64,000 nucleotides of DNA from Limnohabitans sp. Its GTDB lineage: Bacteria > Pseudomonadota > Gammaproteobacteria > Burkholderiales > Burkholderiaceae_C. Positions within the stretch are counted from its first letter, which is position 1; the number at the start of each line of letters is the position of its first letter. The stretch lies in the NCBI GenBank assembly GCA_024642215.1, contig JAHEBO010000084.1:61447-125446 (forward strand), given 5' to 3'. The translations under genes were made by a program, and so were the position numbers. Positions 19,096 to 27,195 of the stretch are shown here, piece by piece. The notes under the pieces are model-generated. The model saw only the letters and a program-made list of their open reading frames with translations, was not told where the DNA came from and searched no databases.

Positions 19096-20349
19096 ATGCA
19101 AGAGCATCCAATTCACTGGGAATCGCCAGGCACCAGCCGCATTCCATTTGCTGTCTATACCAATCAAGACAGCCATCAAAAAGAACTCGAGCGCTTTTTC
19201 TACAAAGCGCATTGGAGTTATGTCGGTCTGGAAGCTGAAATTCCCAACGGGGGTGATTTCAAGCGCACCGTCATAGGTGAGCGTTCAGTCATCATGACTC
19301 GCGCACAAGATGGCCAAATTCACGTGGTCGAGAATGTGTGTGCCCATCGCGGCATGGCTTTTTGCCGAGAGCGCCATGGCAATAAAAAAGAATTGGTGTG
19401 TCCCTATCACCAATGGAGCTACGCCTTAGACGGCAAGTTGCAGGGCGTACCGTTCAGGCGCGGTGTAAGACAAGATGGCAAGGTGAATGGCGGCATGCCT
19501 GCAGACTTTGAACCGAAAGAGCATGGCCTCACGGCCTTGAAAGTCGCCCAACGTGGCGGCGTTGTCTTTGCGTCCTTTGATCACGATGTTGAGTCACTTG
19601 AAGACTATATGGGCTCGACCATCCTCCATTACTTTGACCGACTCTTCAATGGCCGTCAGTTGAAGATCTTGGGCTATAACCGCCAGCGCATTCCAGGCAA
19701 CTGGAAGCTGATGCAAGAGAACATCAAAGACCCTTACCACCCAGGTTTGTTGCACACCTGGTTTGTGACCTTTGGTCTATGGCGTGCCGACAATAAAAGT
19801 GAATTGCGCATGGACACCAAACACCGCCATGCCGCCATGATCTCCACGCGAGGTTCAGCGGGTCAGGCAACAGGTGGTGCCTCCGACGTGACGCAAGTCA
19901 GCAGTTTCAAAGCAAGCATGGAACTCAATGACCCCAGCTTCCTAGACATCGTGCCAGAGCCCTGGTGGGGCGGGCCTACAGCGGTCATGATGACGCTGTT
20001 TCCCAGTGTGATTTTTCAGCAGCAAGTGAACAGCGTTTCTACGCGCCATATTCAACCTGACGGCCATGGTGCCTTTGATTTTGTGTGGACGCATTTCGGC
20101 TTTGAGGATGACACGCCCGAGATGACTGAGCGTCGTCTGCGACAAGCCAACTTGTTTGGTCCAGCGGGATTTGTGTCGGCCGACGATGGTGAGGTGATTG
20201 AGTTCTCACAGCAAGCCTTTGAGTCCAAACAAGACCACCGTGCTGTTGCTGAACTGGGTGGAAAAGATGTGGGTGAAACCGATCACATGGTGACCGAAAC
20301 TCTCATCCGAGGCATGTATGAATATTGGCGAAAAGTGATGGAGGATTAA
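19096..20349 (+). CDS. Rieske oxygenase large subunit (salicylate 5-hydroxylase/anthranilate dioxygenase type)
   Basis: Catalytic alpha subunit of an aromatic ring-hydroxylating oxygenase, 417 residues from the ATG at 19096 (GGAG 10 bp before). The Rieske [2Fe-2S] ligands are CAHRGMAFC and CPYHQWSY in the N-terminal third. The mononuclear iron site [11 protein letters not shown] follows near residue 215. The opening with [10 protein letters not shown] and [25 protein letters not shown] resembles NagG-type salicylate 5-hydroxylase and AndAc-type anthranilate dioxygenase. The NahR-like regulator tips the balance to salicylate, giving gentisate. The beta subunit and ferredoxin follow, but no reductase. 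Confidence 0.88.
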   Translation: MQEHPIHWESPGTSRIPFAVYTNQDSHQKELERFFYKAHWSYVGLEAEIPNGGDFKRTVIGERSVIMTRAQDGQIHVVENVCAHRGMAFCRERHGNKKELVCPYHQWSYALDGKLQGVPFRRGVRQDGKVNGGMPADFEPKEHGLTALKVAQRGGVVFASFDHDVESLEDYMGSTILHYFDRLFNGRQLKILGYNRQRIPGNWKLMQENIKDPYHPGLLHTWFVTFGLWRADNKSELRMDTKHRHAAMISTRGSAGQATGGASDVTQVSSFKASMELNDPSFLDIVPEPWWGGPTAVMMTLFPSVIFQQQVNSVSTRHIQPDGHGAFDFVWTHFGFEDDTPEMTERRLRQANLFGPAGFVSADDGEVIEFSQQAFESKQDHRAVAELGGKDVGETDHMVTETLIRGMYEYWRKVMED

Positions 20350-20350
20350 C

Positions 20351-20824
20351 ATGGTTGATATGCAAACTTGGTTTGGCATCCAGCAACTTTACGCTGACTA
20401 CGCCAGTGCAGTAGACAGCGGTCAATGGCATTTGTGGCCAGAATTTTTTACAGAACAATGTGTCTACAAATTACAGCCACGTGAAAACCACGAACGAGGT
20501 TTTCCATTGGCTACGTTGTCTTTGACCAGCAAGGGCATGCTGAAAGACCGTGTGTATGGCATCAGCGAAACCATCTTTCACGACCCCTACTATCAACGGC
20601 ATGTGGTGGGCGCGCCCATCGTTCGCAAAGTTGAAGAGGGCCGAATCTACAGTGAGGCCAATTACGCCGTGTTTCGCACCAAGCTCGACAAAGAAAGCAC
20701 CGTGTACAACGTGGGTCGATACCTTGACATCATTGTGTCTACCCCCGATGGATTCAAGTTTGCTGAGCGTCTTTGCGTGTACGACAGTGAGATGATTCCT
20801 AATTCTGTCATCTATCCCATCTAA
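20351..20824 (+). CDS. Ring-hydroxylating oxygenase small (beta) subunit
   Basis: Structural beta subunit of the Rieske oxygenase, 157 residues with the SnoaL/NTF2-like fold. The opening [29 protein letters not shown] is typical of NagH/AndAd-type subunits, and [17 protein letters not shown] closes the protein. It begins one base after the alpha-subunit stop and is followed two bases later by the ferredoxin gene, so the three are translated from one message. It has no catalytic residues of its own. Confidence 0.9.
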   Translation: MVDMQTWFGIQQLYADYASAVDSGQWHLWPEFFTEQCVYKLQPRENHERGFPLATLSLTSKGMLKDRVYGISETIFHDPYYQRHVVGAPIVRKVEEGRIYSEANYAVFRTKLDKESTVYNVGRYLDIIVSTPDGFKFAERLCVYDSEMIPNSVIYPI

Positions 20825-20826
20825 TC

Positions 20827-21141
20827 ATGAGCAACTGGATTGACGTGGCCGCAGAGGCCGATTTGTTTGAAGGGGCCGGCATTGCTGTCACCCCTCTCCA
20901 TCACGACATCGCCATCTTCAAATTGGAGGAGGGCGTTTATGCCATCAACAACGATTGCAGCCACGGCAACGCCAAACTGTGCGACGGCTTTGTGGAGGGC
21001 CACCATGTGGAATGTCCATTCCATCAAGCGATGTTTGATGTTCGTGATGGCTCTGTCAAGTGTGGACCTGCTACCGAGCCTGTCAAAGCTTGGCCTGTGA
21101 AGATTGAGAACGGGCGTGTGTTCTTAGATCTCCAAACTTAA
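20827..21141 (+). CDS. Rieske-type [2Fe-2S] ferredoxin
   Basis: Electron carrier of 104 residues that should feed electrons to the alpha subunit. Rieske ligands are CSHGNAKLCDG and CPFHQAMFDVRDG, in the usual CxH...CxxH spacing. The length matches NagAb/AndAb-like ferredoxins. It is the last gene of the three-gene oxygenase unit. The ferredoxin reductase that normally completes the chain is absent from this window and is presumably shared from another locus. Confidence 0.93.
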   Translation: MSNWIDVAAEADLFEGAGIAVTPLHHDIAIFKLEEGVYAINNDCSHGNAKLCDGFVEGHHVECPFHQAMFDVRDGSVKCGPATEPVKAWPVKIENGRVFLDLQT

Positions 21142-21200
21142 GGCATTTTGTTTTGCTAAGGGTTATCGCCGATAGGCGACTTGGCTTTTAATTTCATAAT

Positions 21201-21212
21201 ATTGTTAACAAT
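21201..21212. promoter_or_regulatory. GntR/FadR-type operator palindrome
   Basis: ATTGTTAACAAT, a perfect 12-bp palindrome 14 bp before the biotin-carrier ATG. It fits the FadR-subfamily half-site pattern TNGT..ACNA, and the second gene of this operon encodes a GntR regulator of that subfamily, so autoregulation is likely. Confidence 0.6.
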
Positions 21213-21226
21213 CTTGGAATTAACAA

Positions 21227-21439
21227 ATGTTGAAAATCAAATCTGAAGTCACCGGTACGGTTTGGAAAGTACTCGTCAGCCCTGGTCAAAGCGTAGAAGC
21301 CGATGAAGTTTTGGCGATCGTAGAGTCCATGAAGATGGAAATCCCCATTGCGGCTGAGCGTGCAGGCCAAGTGTCCGAAGTCTTGGTTGCAGAGGGCGAC
21401 CCCGTGGCCGAAGATCAAGTTGTCATTCATCTGGTGTAA
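21227..21439 (+). CDS. Biotin carboxyl carrier protein (stand-alone)
   Basis: Biotinyl/lipoyl carrier of 70 residues consisting of little more than the hammerhead domain. The biotinylation motif is ESMKMEIP near residue 34, so Lys35 should carry biotin. KSEVTGTVWKVLVSPGQSV and the closing VVIHLV are normal for the fold. It heads an operon with a GntR regulator, CoA-transferase, Bug receptor and carboxyltransferase. Its partner carboxyltransferase is encoded 3 kb downstream, but no biotin carboxylase is present. The small size matches BCCPs of multi-subunit acyl-CoA carboxylases or decarboxylases. Confidence 0.9.
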   Translation: MLKIKSEVTGTVWKVLVSPGQSVEADEVLAIVESMKMEIPIAAERAGQVSEVLVAEGDPVAEDQVVIHLV

Positions 21440-21442
21440 GCG

Positions 21443-22198
21443 ATGCATGTGAAAGACTTACCAGACGATGCATACCGTGCTGCCGAAAGTACGGTGGCAT
21501 TCAGATTGTTTGCAGACCAGGACACCCCTACGCTAACTGTTCCAGAGCAGATTGCAGCCAAATTGGGGGACCGCATCTTGTCAGGTCTCATGCCAGCAGG
21601 CAGTCGAATTGGTGAAGTTGAGCTCAGCGAAGAATTCAAAGTTAGTCGGGGACCAGTCCGAGATGCATTGAGGATTTTGGAACGAGAGGGCCTTGTGACC
21701 CTGTTACCAAGGCGCGGCGCCATCGTGACTGAATTGTCTGTCTCCGAACTCGATGAGTTGATGGAAATTCGGGCGGGTCTCTTTGAAGTTGTGATTCGCA
21801 AAATTGGCAGCACTTCTTCAGAAGAATGGTTGAAAATTTTGGCATCAGGTACTGAGCGGCTTGAATTATTGGCGGCCGATCCTCAAAGTGGAGATGAGTA
21901 TGCCGAAACGACTTACCGCCTGATTATTTTGTGCGCTCGTTTAGCGGGCAATCAAAAACTTCATCGATTACTCACTGGCCTTTCATTGCAAACATTGCGG
22001 TACAGCAAATTGGGTTTAGCCACAATTGAACGTCGTCAACGTTCTGCCAGTTTGTGGCGAATGGCTTTGGACGCGCAGCGCAAGGGCGATGTTGAAAGCT
22101 TGGTGTCTCTTGCTCGAACACGCATTTACGAATCTAGCCAAGAATCTACGCGGCAAATGATGGCACTTGCAAACAAAAAGTCAGGAAATTTGAAATGA
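21443..22198 (+). CDS. GntR-family regulator (FCD/FadR subfamily)
   Basis: Transcription factor of 251 residues. The N-terminal winged helix near residues 28-95 contains PEQIAAKLGDRILSGLMPAG, EEFKVSRGPVRDALRILERE and LPRRGAIVTEL. An all-helical FCD effector domain fills the rest. Such proteins usually repress catabolic operons until a carboxylic acid or CoA-related ligand binds. It starts 4 bp after the biotin-carrier stop and its stop overlaps the CoA-transferase start (ATGA), so it is embedded in the operon it probably controls through the palindrome at 21201. Confidence 0.88.
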   Translation: MHVKDLPDDAYRAAESTVAFRLFADQDTPTLTVPEQIAAKLGDRILSGLMPAGSRIGEVELSEEFKVSRGPVRDALRILEREGLVTLLPRRGAIVTELSVSELDELMEIRAGLFEVVIRKIGSTSSEEWLKILASGTERLELLAADPQSGDEYAETTYRLIILCARLAGNQKLHRLLTGLSLQTLRYSKLGLATIERRQRSASLWRMALDAQRKGDVESLVSLARTRIYESSQESTRQMMALANKKSGNLK

Positions 22199-23373
22199 GC
22201 ACTCACAACGTGATGAACGCCGCGGGGCCTTTGCGAGGGCTGCTTGTGATTGAGATTTGTTCAACCATTGCAGGTCCGGCCTGCACTCGCTTGATGGGGG
22301 ATTTTGGCGCCGATGTGATCAAGATCGAACCACCTGAAGGCGATCCAGTTAGACAAATGGGGCAACATGTTGATGATGTTTCTCTGTATGCCGCGTCGCT
22401 GCTGCGAAATAAAAAATCCGTCGTGCTGGATTTGAAAAATCCAGCAGACCTGCGTGTGGCCAAGTCCATGATTGCAAGTGCTGACATATTGGTGGAGAAC
22501 AACCGGCCCGGTGTAATGGAGCGACTGGGTTTGGGCTATGAAGAACTTTCTAAAACAAATCCAGGTTTGGTGATGGTTCGAATCAGTGGCTTTGGACAAA
22601 CAGGCCCCTATGCGCCAAGACCTGGGTATGGCGCTATTTGCGAAGCCGTCGGTGGTGTACGTCACATGACAGGTGATCCAGATCGACCTCCGGCACGCGT
22701 GGCCTTGGCTACAACTGACTACTTGACATCAACCTATGCAGCCTTTGGCGCGTTGGCAGCACTGCGTGAAAAAGACAAGACAGGCTTGGGGCAAGTTGTG
22801 GATGTGGCCCTGTACGAAACGGCATTTACTCAAATGGAGCCCATTGTTCCGGCCTATGAAAAGCATGGCACTGTCCCCAAACGTGAAGGCGCAAATTTGC
22901 CGCGCATGGCCCCAAACAGTTTGTACCCAACCAAAGATGACAGCTATATTTTGATTGCAGCCAACAGCAACCCAACGTGTGAGCGGCTGATGCAAGCCAT
23001 GGGTCGGCTTGATTTGATGCAAGTGCCAGAATTCGCAAACATTCGTGCCAGAGGCGAACCCGCCAATGCCCGAGCACTGGACCAAATCATTGCTGATTGG
23101 ACGCGACAGCATCTTTGCAAAGAATTGGCCGACATGCTTGAGGCTGTTGGTGTTCCCAATACGCGTGTTTACACCATCGCCGACATTTACCAAGATCCTC
23201 ATTTTTTAGAGCGGAACATGCTGGTTAAAGTGCCGCATCCAAAAATTGGTCACACCACTCAAATTGGCGTGGTCCCGCGTCTATCTCGTACACCAGGCGT
23301 CATCCGTCATACAGGACACGAGCTTGGGCAAGACACTGCAAATGTACTGGCGGCATTTAAGTCAACTAATTGA
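22195..23373 (+). CDS. Family III CoA-transferase (CaiB/BaiF)
   Basis: Predicted to move CoA from an acyl-CoA donor to a free carboxylic acid. The 392 residues fit the family. LLVIEICSTIAGPACTRLMGDFGADVIKIEPPEGDP is split across the N-terminal Rossmann part. The active-site Asp is expected in ALATTDYLTSTYAAFGALAA near residue 180. It overlaps the GntR gene by 4 bp. In this operon it would activate the acid delivered by the Bug receptor so that the carboxyltransferase can act on the thioester. Confidence 0.9.
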   Translation: MSTHNVMNAAGPLRGLLVIEICSTIAGPACTRLMGDFGADVIKIEPPEGDPVRQMGQHVDDVSLYAASLLRNKKSVVLDLKNPADLRVAKSMIASADILVENNRPGVMERLGLGYEELSKTNPGLVMVRISGFGQTGPYAPRPGYGAICEAVGGVRHMTGDPDRPPARVALATTDYLTSTYAAFGALAALREKDKTGLGQVVDVALYETAFTQMEPIVPAYEKHGTVPKREGANLPRMAPNSLYPTKDDSYILIAANSNPTCERLMQAMGRLDLMQVPEFANIRARGEPANARALDQIIADWTRQHLCKELADMLEAVGVPNTRVYTIADIYQDPHFLERNMLVKVPHPKIGHTTQIGVVPRLSRTPGVIRHTGHELGQDTANVLAAFKSTN

Positions 23374-23391
23374 AAAAAACGGAGATACACC

Positions 23392-24384
23392 ATGAACCTG
23401 AAAAGACGTGAATTGACATTGGCGATGGCATTGGTCAGTATTGGATTGGAAGCGCCAGCGCAAAACAGCAATTGGAAACCGACCGATCGAATCACTTACG
23501 TTTTGGGCGTCACACCCGGTGGCTCTGTAGACATCTATGCGCGCGGCATTCAAGATGCCTTAACCCAATTGAATTTGATCCAAGGTCAAACCATGTTGAT
23601 CGATTACAAGCCAGGTGGTGCAGGCATCATCTCTTTGCAGCAATTGCAGCGCAATGCGGGTAATGCGCATTGGCTAGGTACATTTCACACCAGCACCCTG
23701 GTGGCCATTGCTGCTGGCATGTTGAAAGCTGATTTGAAAGACTATCCTCCCGTCGCCATGATGGTTGAGGAAACTCAAATGGTCGCTGTGCGAGCCGACT
23801 CCAACATCAAATCAGCGACTGATTTGGTCACAGCTTTGCGCAAGGATGCTAGCTCTCTCAAAATTGGCGTTGCACCCGCCTTGGGATCAGGTACACATTT
23901 GTCCATCGCCAAACCATTGAAAGTTGCAGGTGTTGACATTAAAAATTTAACTGTCGCACCTTTTAAAGCTTCAAGCGAAACAATGGGGGCCTTGTTGGGC
24001 GGTCACATTGACGTCATTTCGGCGACTGCACCGGTCATCATGCCGCAGGTTGCCGCAGGAAAAGTACGTGTCTTGGCCAGTGCGTCACCGACACGCGGCT
24101 CGGGACCTTTGGCGCAAGTGCCAACTTGGCGCGAGCAGGGTATTGCAGCCGACTTTGTGACCTATAACGGACTGCTTCTCCCCCCCCATATGTCAGCTGC
24201 ACAAATTGCGTTTTGGGAAGAAGCTTTGCGCAAAGTCTCTCAACATCCTGCATGGTTGGCTTTGGTCGAAAAAAATGGCGGTAGGCCTGTCTATAGAGAT
24301 CATGCTGAGTCCATGAAGTACATGGTATCTGAACAAAAATCGATCAATGAATTGGTTCAAGAATTGGGATTGGGTTCGAAGTGA
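23392..24384 (+). CDS. Bug-family periplasmic receptor
   Basis: Bug/TctC-type receptor of 330 residues with a signal peptide ending near EAPAQNS. It diverges from typical members: the usual KPGAGG block reads IDYKPGGAGIISLQQLQ, and the protein starts WKPTDRITYVLGVTPGGSVDIYARG. A GGAG ribosome-binding site lies before the ATG, 18 bp after the CoA-transferase gene. Its stop overlaps the carboxyltransferase GTG start (GTGA). Being locked inside the operon ties its ligand to the CoA-transferase/carboxyltransferase substrate. No TctAB genes are nearby. Confidence 0.88.
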   Translation: MNLKRRELTLAMALVSIGLEAPAQNSNWKPTDRITYVLGVTPGGSVDIYARGIQDALTQLNLIQGQTMLIDYKPGGAGIISLQQLQRNAGNAHWLGTFHTSTLVAIAAGMLKADLKDYPPVAMMVEETQMVAVRADSNIKSATDLVTALRKDASSLKIGVAPALGSGTHLSIAKPLKVAGVDIKNLTVAPFKASSETMGALLGGHIDVISATAPVIMPQVAAGKVRVLASASPTRGSGPLAQVPTWREQGIAADFVTYNGLLLPPHMSAAQIAFWEEALRKVSQHPAWLALVEKNGGRPVYRDHAESMKYMVSEQKSINELVQELGLGSK

Positions 24385-25958
24385 AAAAGATTCAACACCC
24401 CGTACGTTTTACGCCCGAAGGTGAGTGGCTAGAAGAACTAAGCGAATTAGAAAATCGCAGAAATCAAGCTTTGGCAATGGGCGGCCCGCAAGCGTTGGCT
24501 AAATTGCACAGCGCAGGACGAATGGATGTTCGTCAGAGAATTCACAGCTTGGTAGATGCCCATTCGTTTCAAGAGATGGGATGCATTGCGGGCAAAGGCC
24601 ATCAAGATTCAGAGGGTCATTTTGTTCAACTAGATCCTACCAATACAGTCACTGGTACGGGTCGCATGAACGGTCGCAAAGTCGCCATTCATGCAGATGA
24701 TTTCAGCATACGCGCTGGCTCATCCGAGGCCACAGTTGCAGAAAAATGGATTTACATTGAACGCTATGCGCACCAAATGCGAATGCCTTTGGTGCGCTTG
24801 GTTGATTCTGCGGGTGGCAGTGTGAAGTTGTTGATGCAGTTGGGCGGCACTAAGATTCCTGGCTACCCGACCTGGCCAGCCAATGAGTTGCTAAAGACTG
24901 TACCTGTGGTGGGCGTAGCTTTGGGCTCTTGTGTCGGTTTGGGTGCCATCAAAGTGGTCTCGTCGCACTTCTCGGTGTTGGTCAATGAGCAGGCACAAGT
25001 CATGGCGGCAGGACCCCATGTGGTTCGTCAAGCTTATGGTGTTGAAATCGACAAAAATGATTTGGGCGGCCACAAAATTCAACGAAAAAATGCTGTGGTT
25101 CACAATGAGGCTGCAGATGAAGCCGACGCGCTGCAACAAGTACAAAAATTCTTGTCCTACATGCCGCGAAGCATTCACCATTTGGCGCCAGTAACAGTTT
25201 GTGACGATTCACCTAACCGCGCTGATGACTGGCTAAAAGATGCCATTCCAAAAGATCGGCGACAGATTTTTGATCCACGCAAAATATTGAAGAGCATTTT
25301 TGATTTGGACACTGTCTTTGAAATTGGAAAATTTCAAGGAGGCTCTGTGATCACAGCGTTGGCCAGGCTCAATGGCTACCCCGTGGGTGTTGTGATCAAC
25401 GACCCCAAAGTTCAAGGGGGTGCGATGACTGTCCAAGCAGCCTACAAAATGGAGCGCCACGTCAAGATGTGCAGTCAGTTTGGATTGCCCATTGTGAATC
25501 TGGTTGATCAGCCTGGCAATGCCACAGGCCTTGAAGCTGAATTGGCTGGCACCTTGCTGGGCGCAACACGCGTGGGTCAAGCTGTCCATGAATGCGAATC
25601 ACCCTGGGTTTCTATCATCATCAGGCGTTGTTTTGGCATGGCTGGCGGAATGCATGCGCCAAAGTATGGAGAGGCGTTGAATCACAGGTATGCGTGGCCA
25701 TCGGCACGCTGGGGTTCGATTCCCATTGAGGGAGGGGTGATGGCGGCACACAAAACTGAAATTGAAACTGCAACGGATCCACAAGCCAAACGACTGGAAT
25801 TAGAGAAGTTTTATCTCAACATGTCTTCACCTTTCAAGACCGCAGAAAAATTTGGAATTCTCGACATCATTGACCCAAGAGAGTCACGGGCAATCTTGTG
25901 CGAATGGGTTGAAGATGCATGGGAGTTGGTGAAAATAAAACGACTGCCTTCTGCATAG
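24381..25958 (+). CDS. Acyl-CoA carboxyltransferase (PccB/decarboxylase-like beta subunit)
   Basis: Biotin-dependent carboxyltransferase of 525 residues with a crotonase-like fold in two halves. The start is GTG at 24381, overlapping the Bug stop. The N-half has VRLVDSAGGSVKLLMQLGG and a Gly-rich oxyanion region, VGVALGSCVGLGAIKVVSS. The C-half has PVGVVINDPKVQGGAMTVQA and GLPIVNLVDQPGNATGLEAE. It should exchange carboxyl groups between an acyl-CoA and biotin on the carrier at 21227. With no biotin carboxylase in the operon, it could be the transferase of a carboxylase sharing that subunit, or work in the decarboxylating direction. Confidence 0.88.
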   Translation: MKKIQHPVRFTPEGEWLEELSELENRRNQALAMGGPQALAKLHSAGRMDVRQRIHSLVDAHSFQEMGCIAGKGHQDSEGHFVQLDPTNTVTGTGRMNGRKVAIHADDFSIRAGSSEATVAEKWIYIERYAHQMRMPLVRLVDSAGGSVKLLMQLGGTKIPGYPTWPANELLKTVPVVGVALGSCVGLGAIKVVSSHFSVLVNEQAQVMAAGPHVVRQAYGVEIDKNDLGGHKIQRKNAVVHNEAADEADALQQVQKFLSYMPRSIHHLAPVTVCDDSPNRADDWLKDAIPKDRRQIFDPRKILKSIFDLDTVFEIGKFQGGSVITALARLNGYPVGVVINDPKVQGGAMTVQAAYKMERHVKMCSQFGLPIVNLVDQPGNATGLEAELAGTLLGATRVGQAVHECESPWVSIIIRRCFGMAGGMHAPKYGEALNHRYAWPSARWGSIPIEGGVMAAHKTEIETATDPQAKRLELEKFYLNMSSPFKTAEKFGILDIIDPRESRAILCEWVEDAWELVKIKRLPSA

Positions 25959-25978
25959 TAGGCCGTTTCAACACCCCT

Positions 25979-27082
25979 TTACTTCGCCAGCCAACCCAAG
26001 CCTTTGGCATGAAGGCTTTGAATGTAAAGGCGGTCTTTGGTTTCAGTCACACCGGTTGATTCTGGGTAACTTCCGGTGGGGTCTTGCATGTCTTTCAGCA
26101 CATGGCCCGCTTCGTCAAACGCCATGACATGGCCATATGCTTTAGGAATAGGCCACAGCGCGCGGGGTAGTCGGAGTGTCAGGGAGCGCAGCCATGGTTT
26201 GTCGGCAAAACCGTCGATGGTGAGGTTGCGTGGTTTGGCAAAGCCTAACCAAATTTTGCCATCCATGCCGCGCATCAAATTGTCTGGGTAGCCCGGTAAA
26301 TTCTCAAACAACACTTTGGCACCCTCGGGAATCTTGCCATCGCCCAGTTGAAGATTTTTCGCCGATAGGGAAATTTTCCAGACTTTGTACTTGCCTGTTT
26401 CGTTCACAAATAGGCTGGTTTCAGCTTGATTCAAAGCCACACCATTGGCAAAGCTCAAACCCTGCGCCACGATTCGCGTGGCCTGGGTTTTGGGATCGTA
26501 TTCCAAGACACGGCCAGTAGCAGATTGCTCCAAAATGTCCAAGATGCTTGCCTCAAAAGTGCCACCCCATTCTTTGGGGCTGAATCGTGTGGATGCATCA
26601 CTGAAATACATCTTGCCATTTTGAGCGACCACCACCGCATCGGCATACCTGATGGGGTCGTTGTTCACTTTGTCAGTTAGAACTTTCACGGCACCTTGTG
26701 GGCTAATAGACAACAAGCCTTTAACCGCATCGGCCGCGATCAAATTGCCCTGTGCATCAAAGTCGAAACCTAAGACGCGGCCGCCTGTATTTGCAAATTC
26801 TTTTTGTGCCTTCCCATCCGGTGTCATTTGCAGAATCTTTCCGCTGGCAACCGTGGTGTACAACTTGCCATCGGGACCGATGGCAATGTGCTCTGGGCCT
26901 TCTTCACCATTCAAGTCCATTAAGTTCAATTGCGCCAGTTTGTCGTTAACGGCATGTGGGCCTTGATAACCAGGGGCTTGAGGGGCAAGCCATGAAACAG
27001 GTTGAATGGGGACTGGCCATGCAAGTAAATAGACGATCAGCGCCAGCAATAAAGCGCCGACCCATTGAAGGGCTGATTTCAT
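25979..27082 (-). CDS. SMP-30/strictosidine synthase-like beta-propeller, membrane-anchored
   Basis: Six-bladed beta-propeller hydrolase-like protein of 367 residues. One N-terminal hydrophobic segment (residues 7-22, VGALLLALIVYLLAW) would anchor it with the propeller in the periplasm. Repeats such as GEEGPEHIAIGPDGKLYTTV, LGFDFDAQGNLIAADA and FANGVALNQAETSLFVNET are typical of the gluconolactonase/strictosidine-synthase group. A lactonase or esterase role is possible; the substrate is unknown. It stands alone, convergent to the carboxyltransferase and divergent from the radical SAM gene. Confidence 0.82.
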   Translation of the reverse strand: MKSALQWVGALLLALIVYLLAWPVPIQPVSWLAPQAPGYQGPHAVNDKLAQLNLMDLNGEEGPEHIAIGPDGKLYTTVASGKILQMTPDGKAQKEFANTGGRVLGFDFDAQGNLIAADAVKGLLSISPQGAVKVLTDKVNNDPIRYADAVVVAQNGKMYFSDASTRFSPKEWGGTFEASILDILEQSATGRVLEYDPKTQATRIVAQGLSFANGVALNQAETSLFVNETGKYKVWKISLSAKNLQLGDGKIPEGAKVLFENLPGYPDNLMRGMDGKIWLGFAKPRNLTIDGFADKPWLRSLTLRLPRALWPIPKAYGHVMAFDEAGHVLKDMQDPTGSYPESTGVTETKDRLYIQSLHAKGLGWLAK

Positions 27083-27195
27083 GACTTACTTTCTAAATGG
27101 CCAACAAAGCGCTAGTTTCAGACATTTGCATGTCCAAGGCCATCGCAATTACCCTGAGCTTGGTTTGAATTTGGTTTGCACACGATAATCACACC

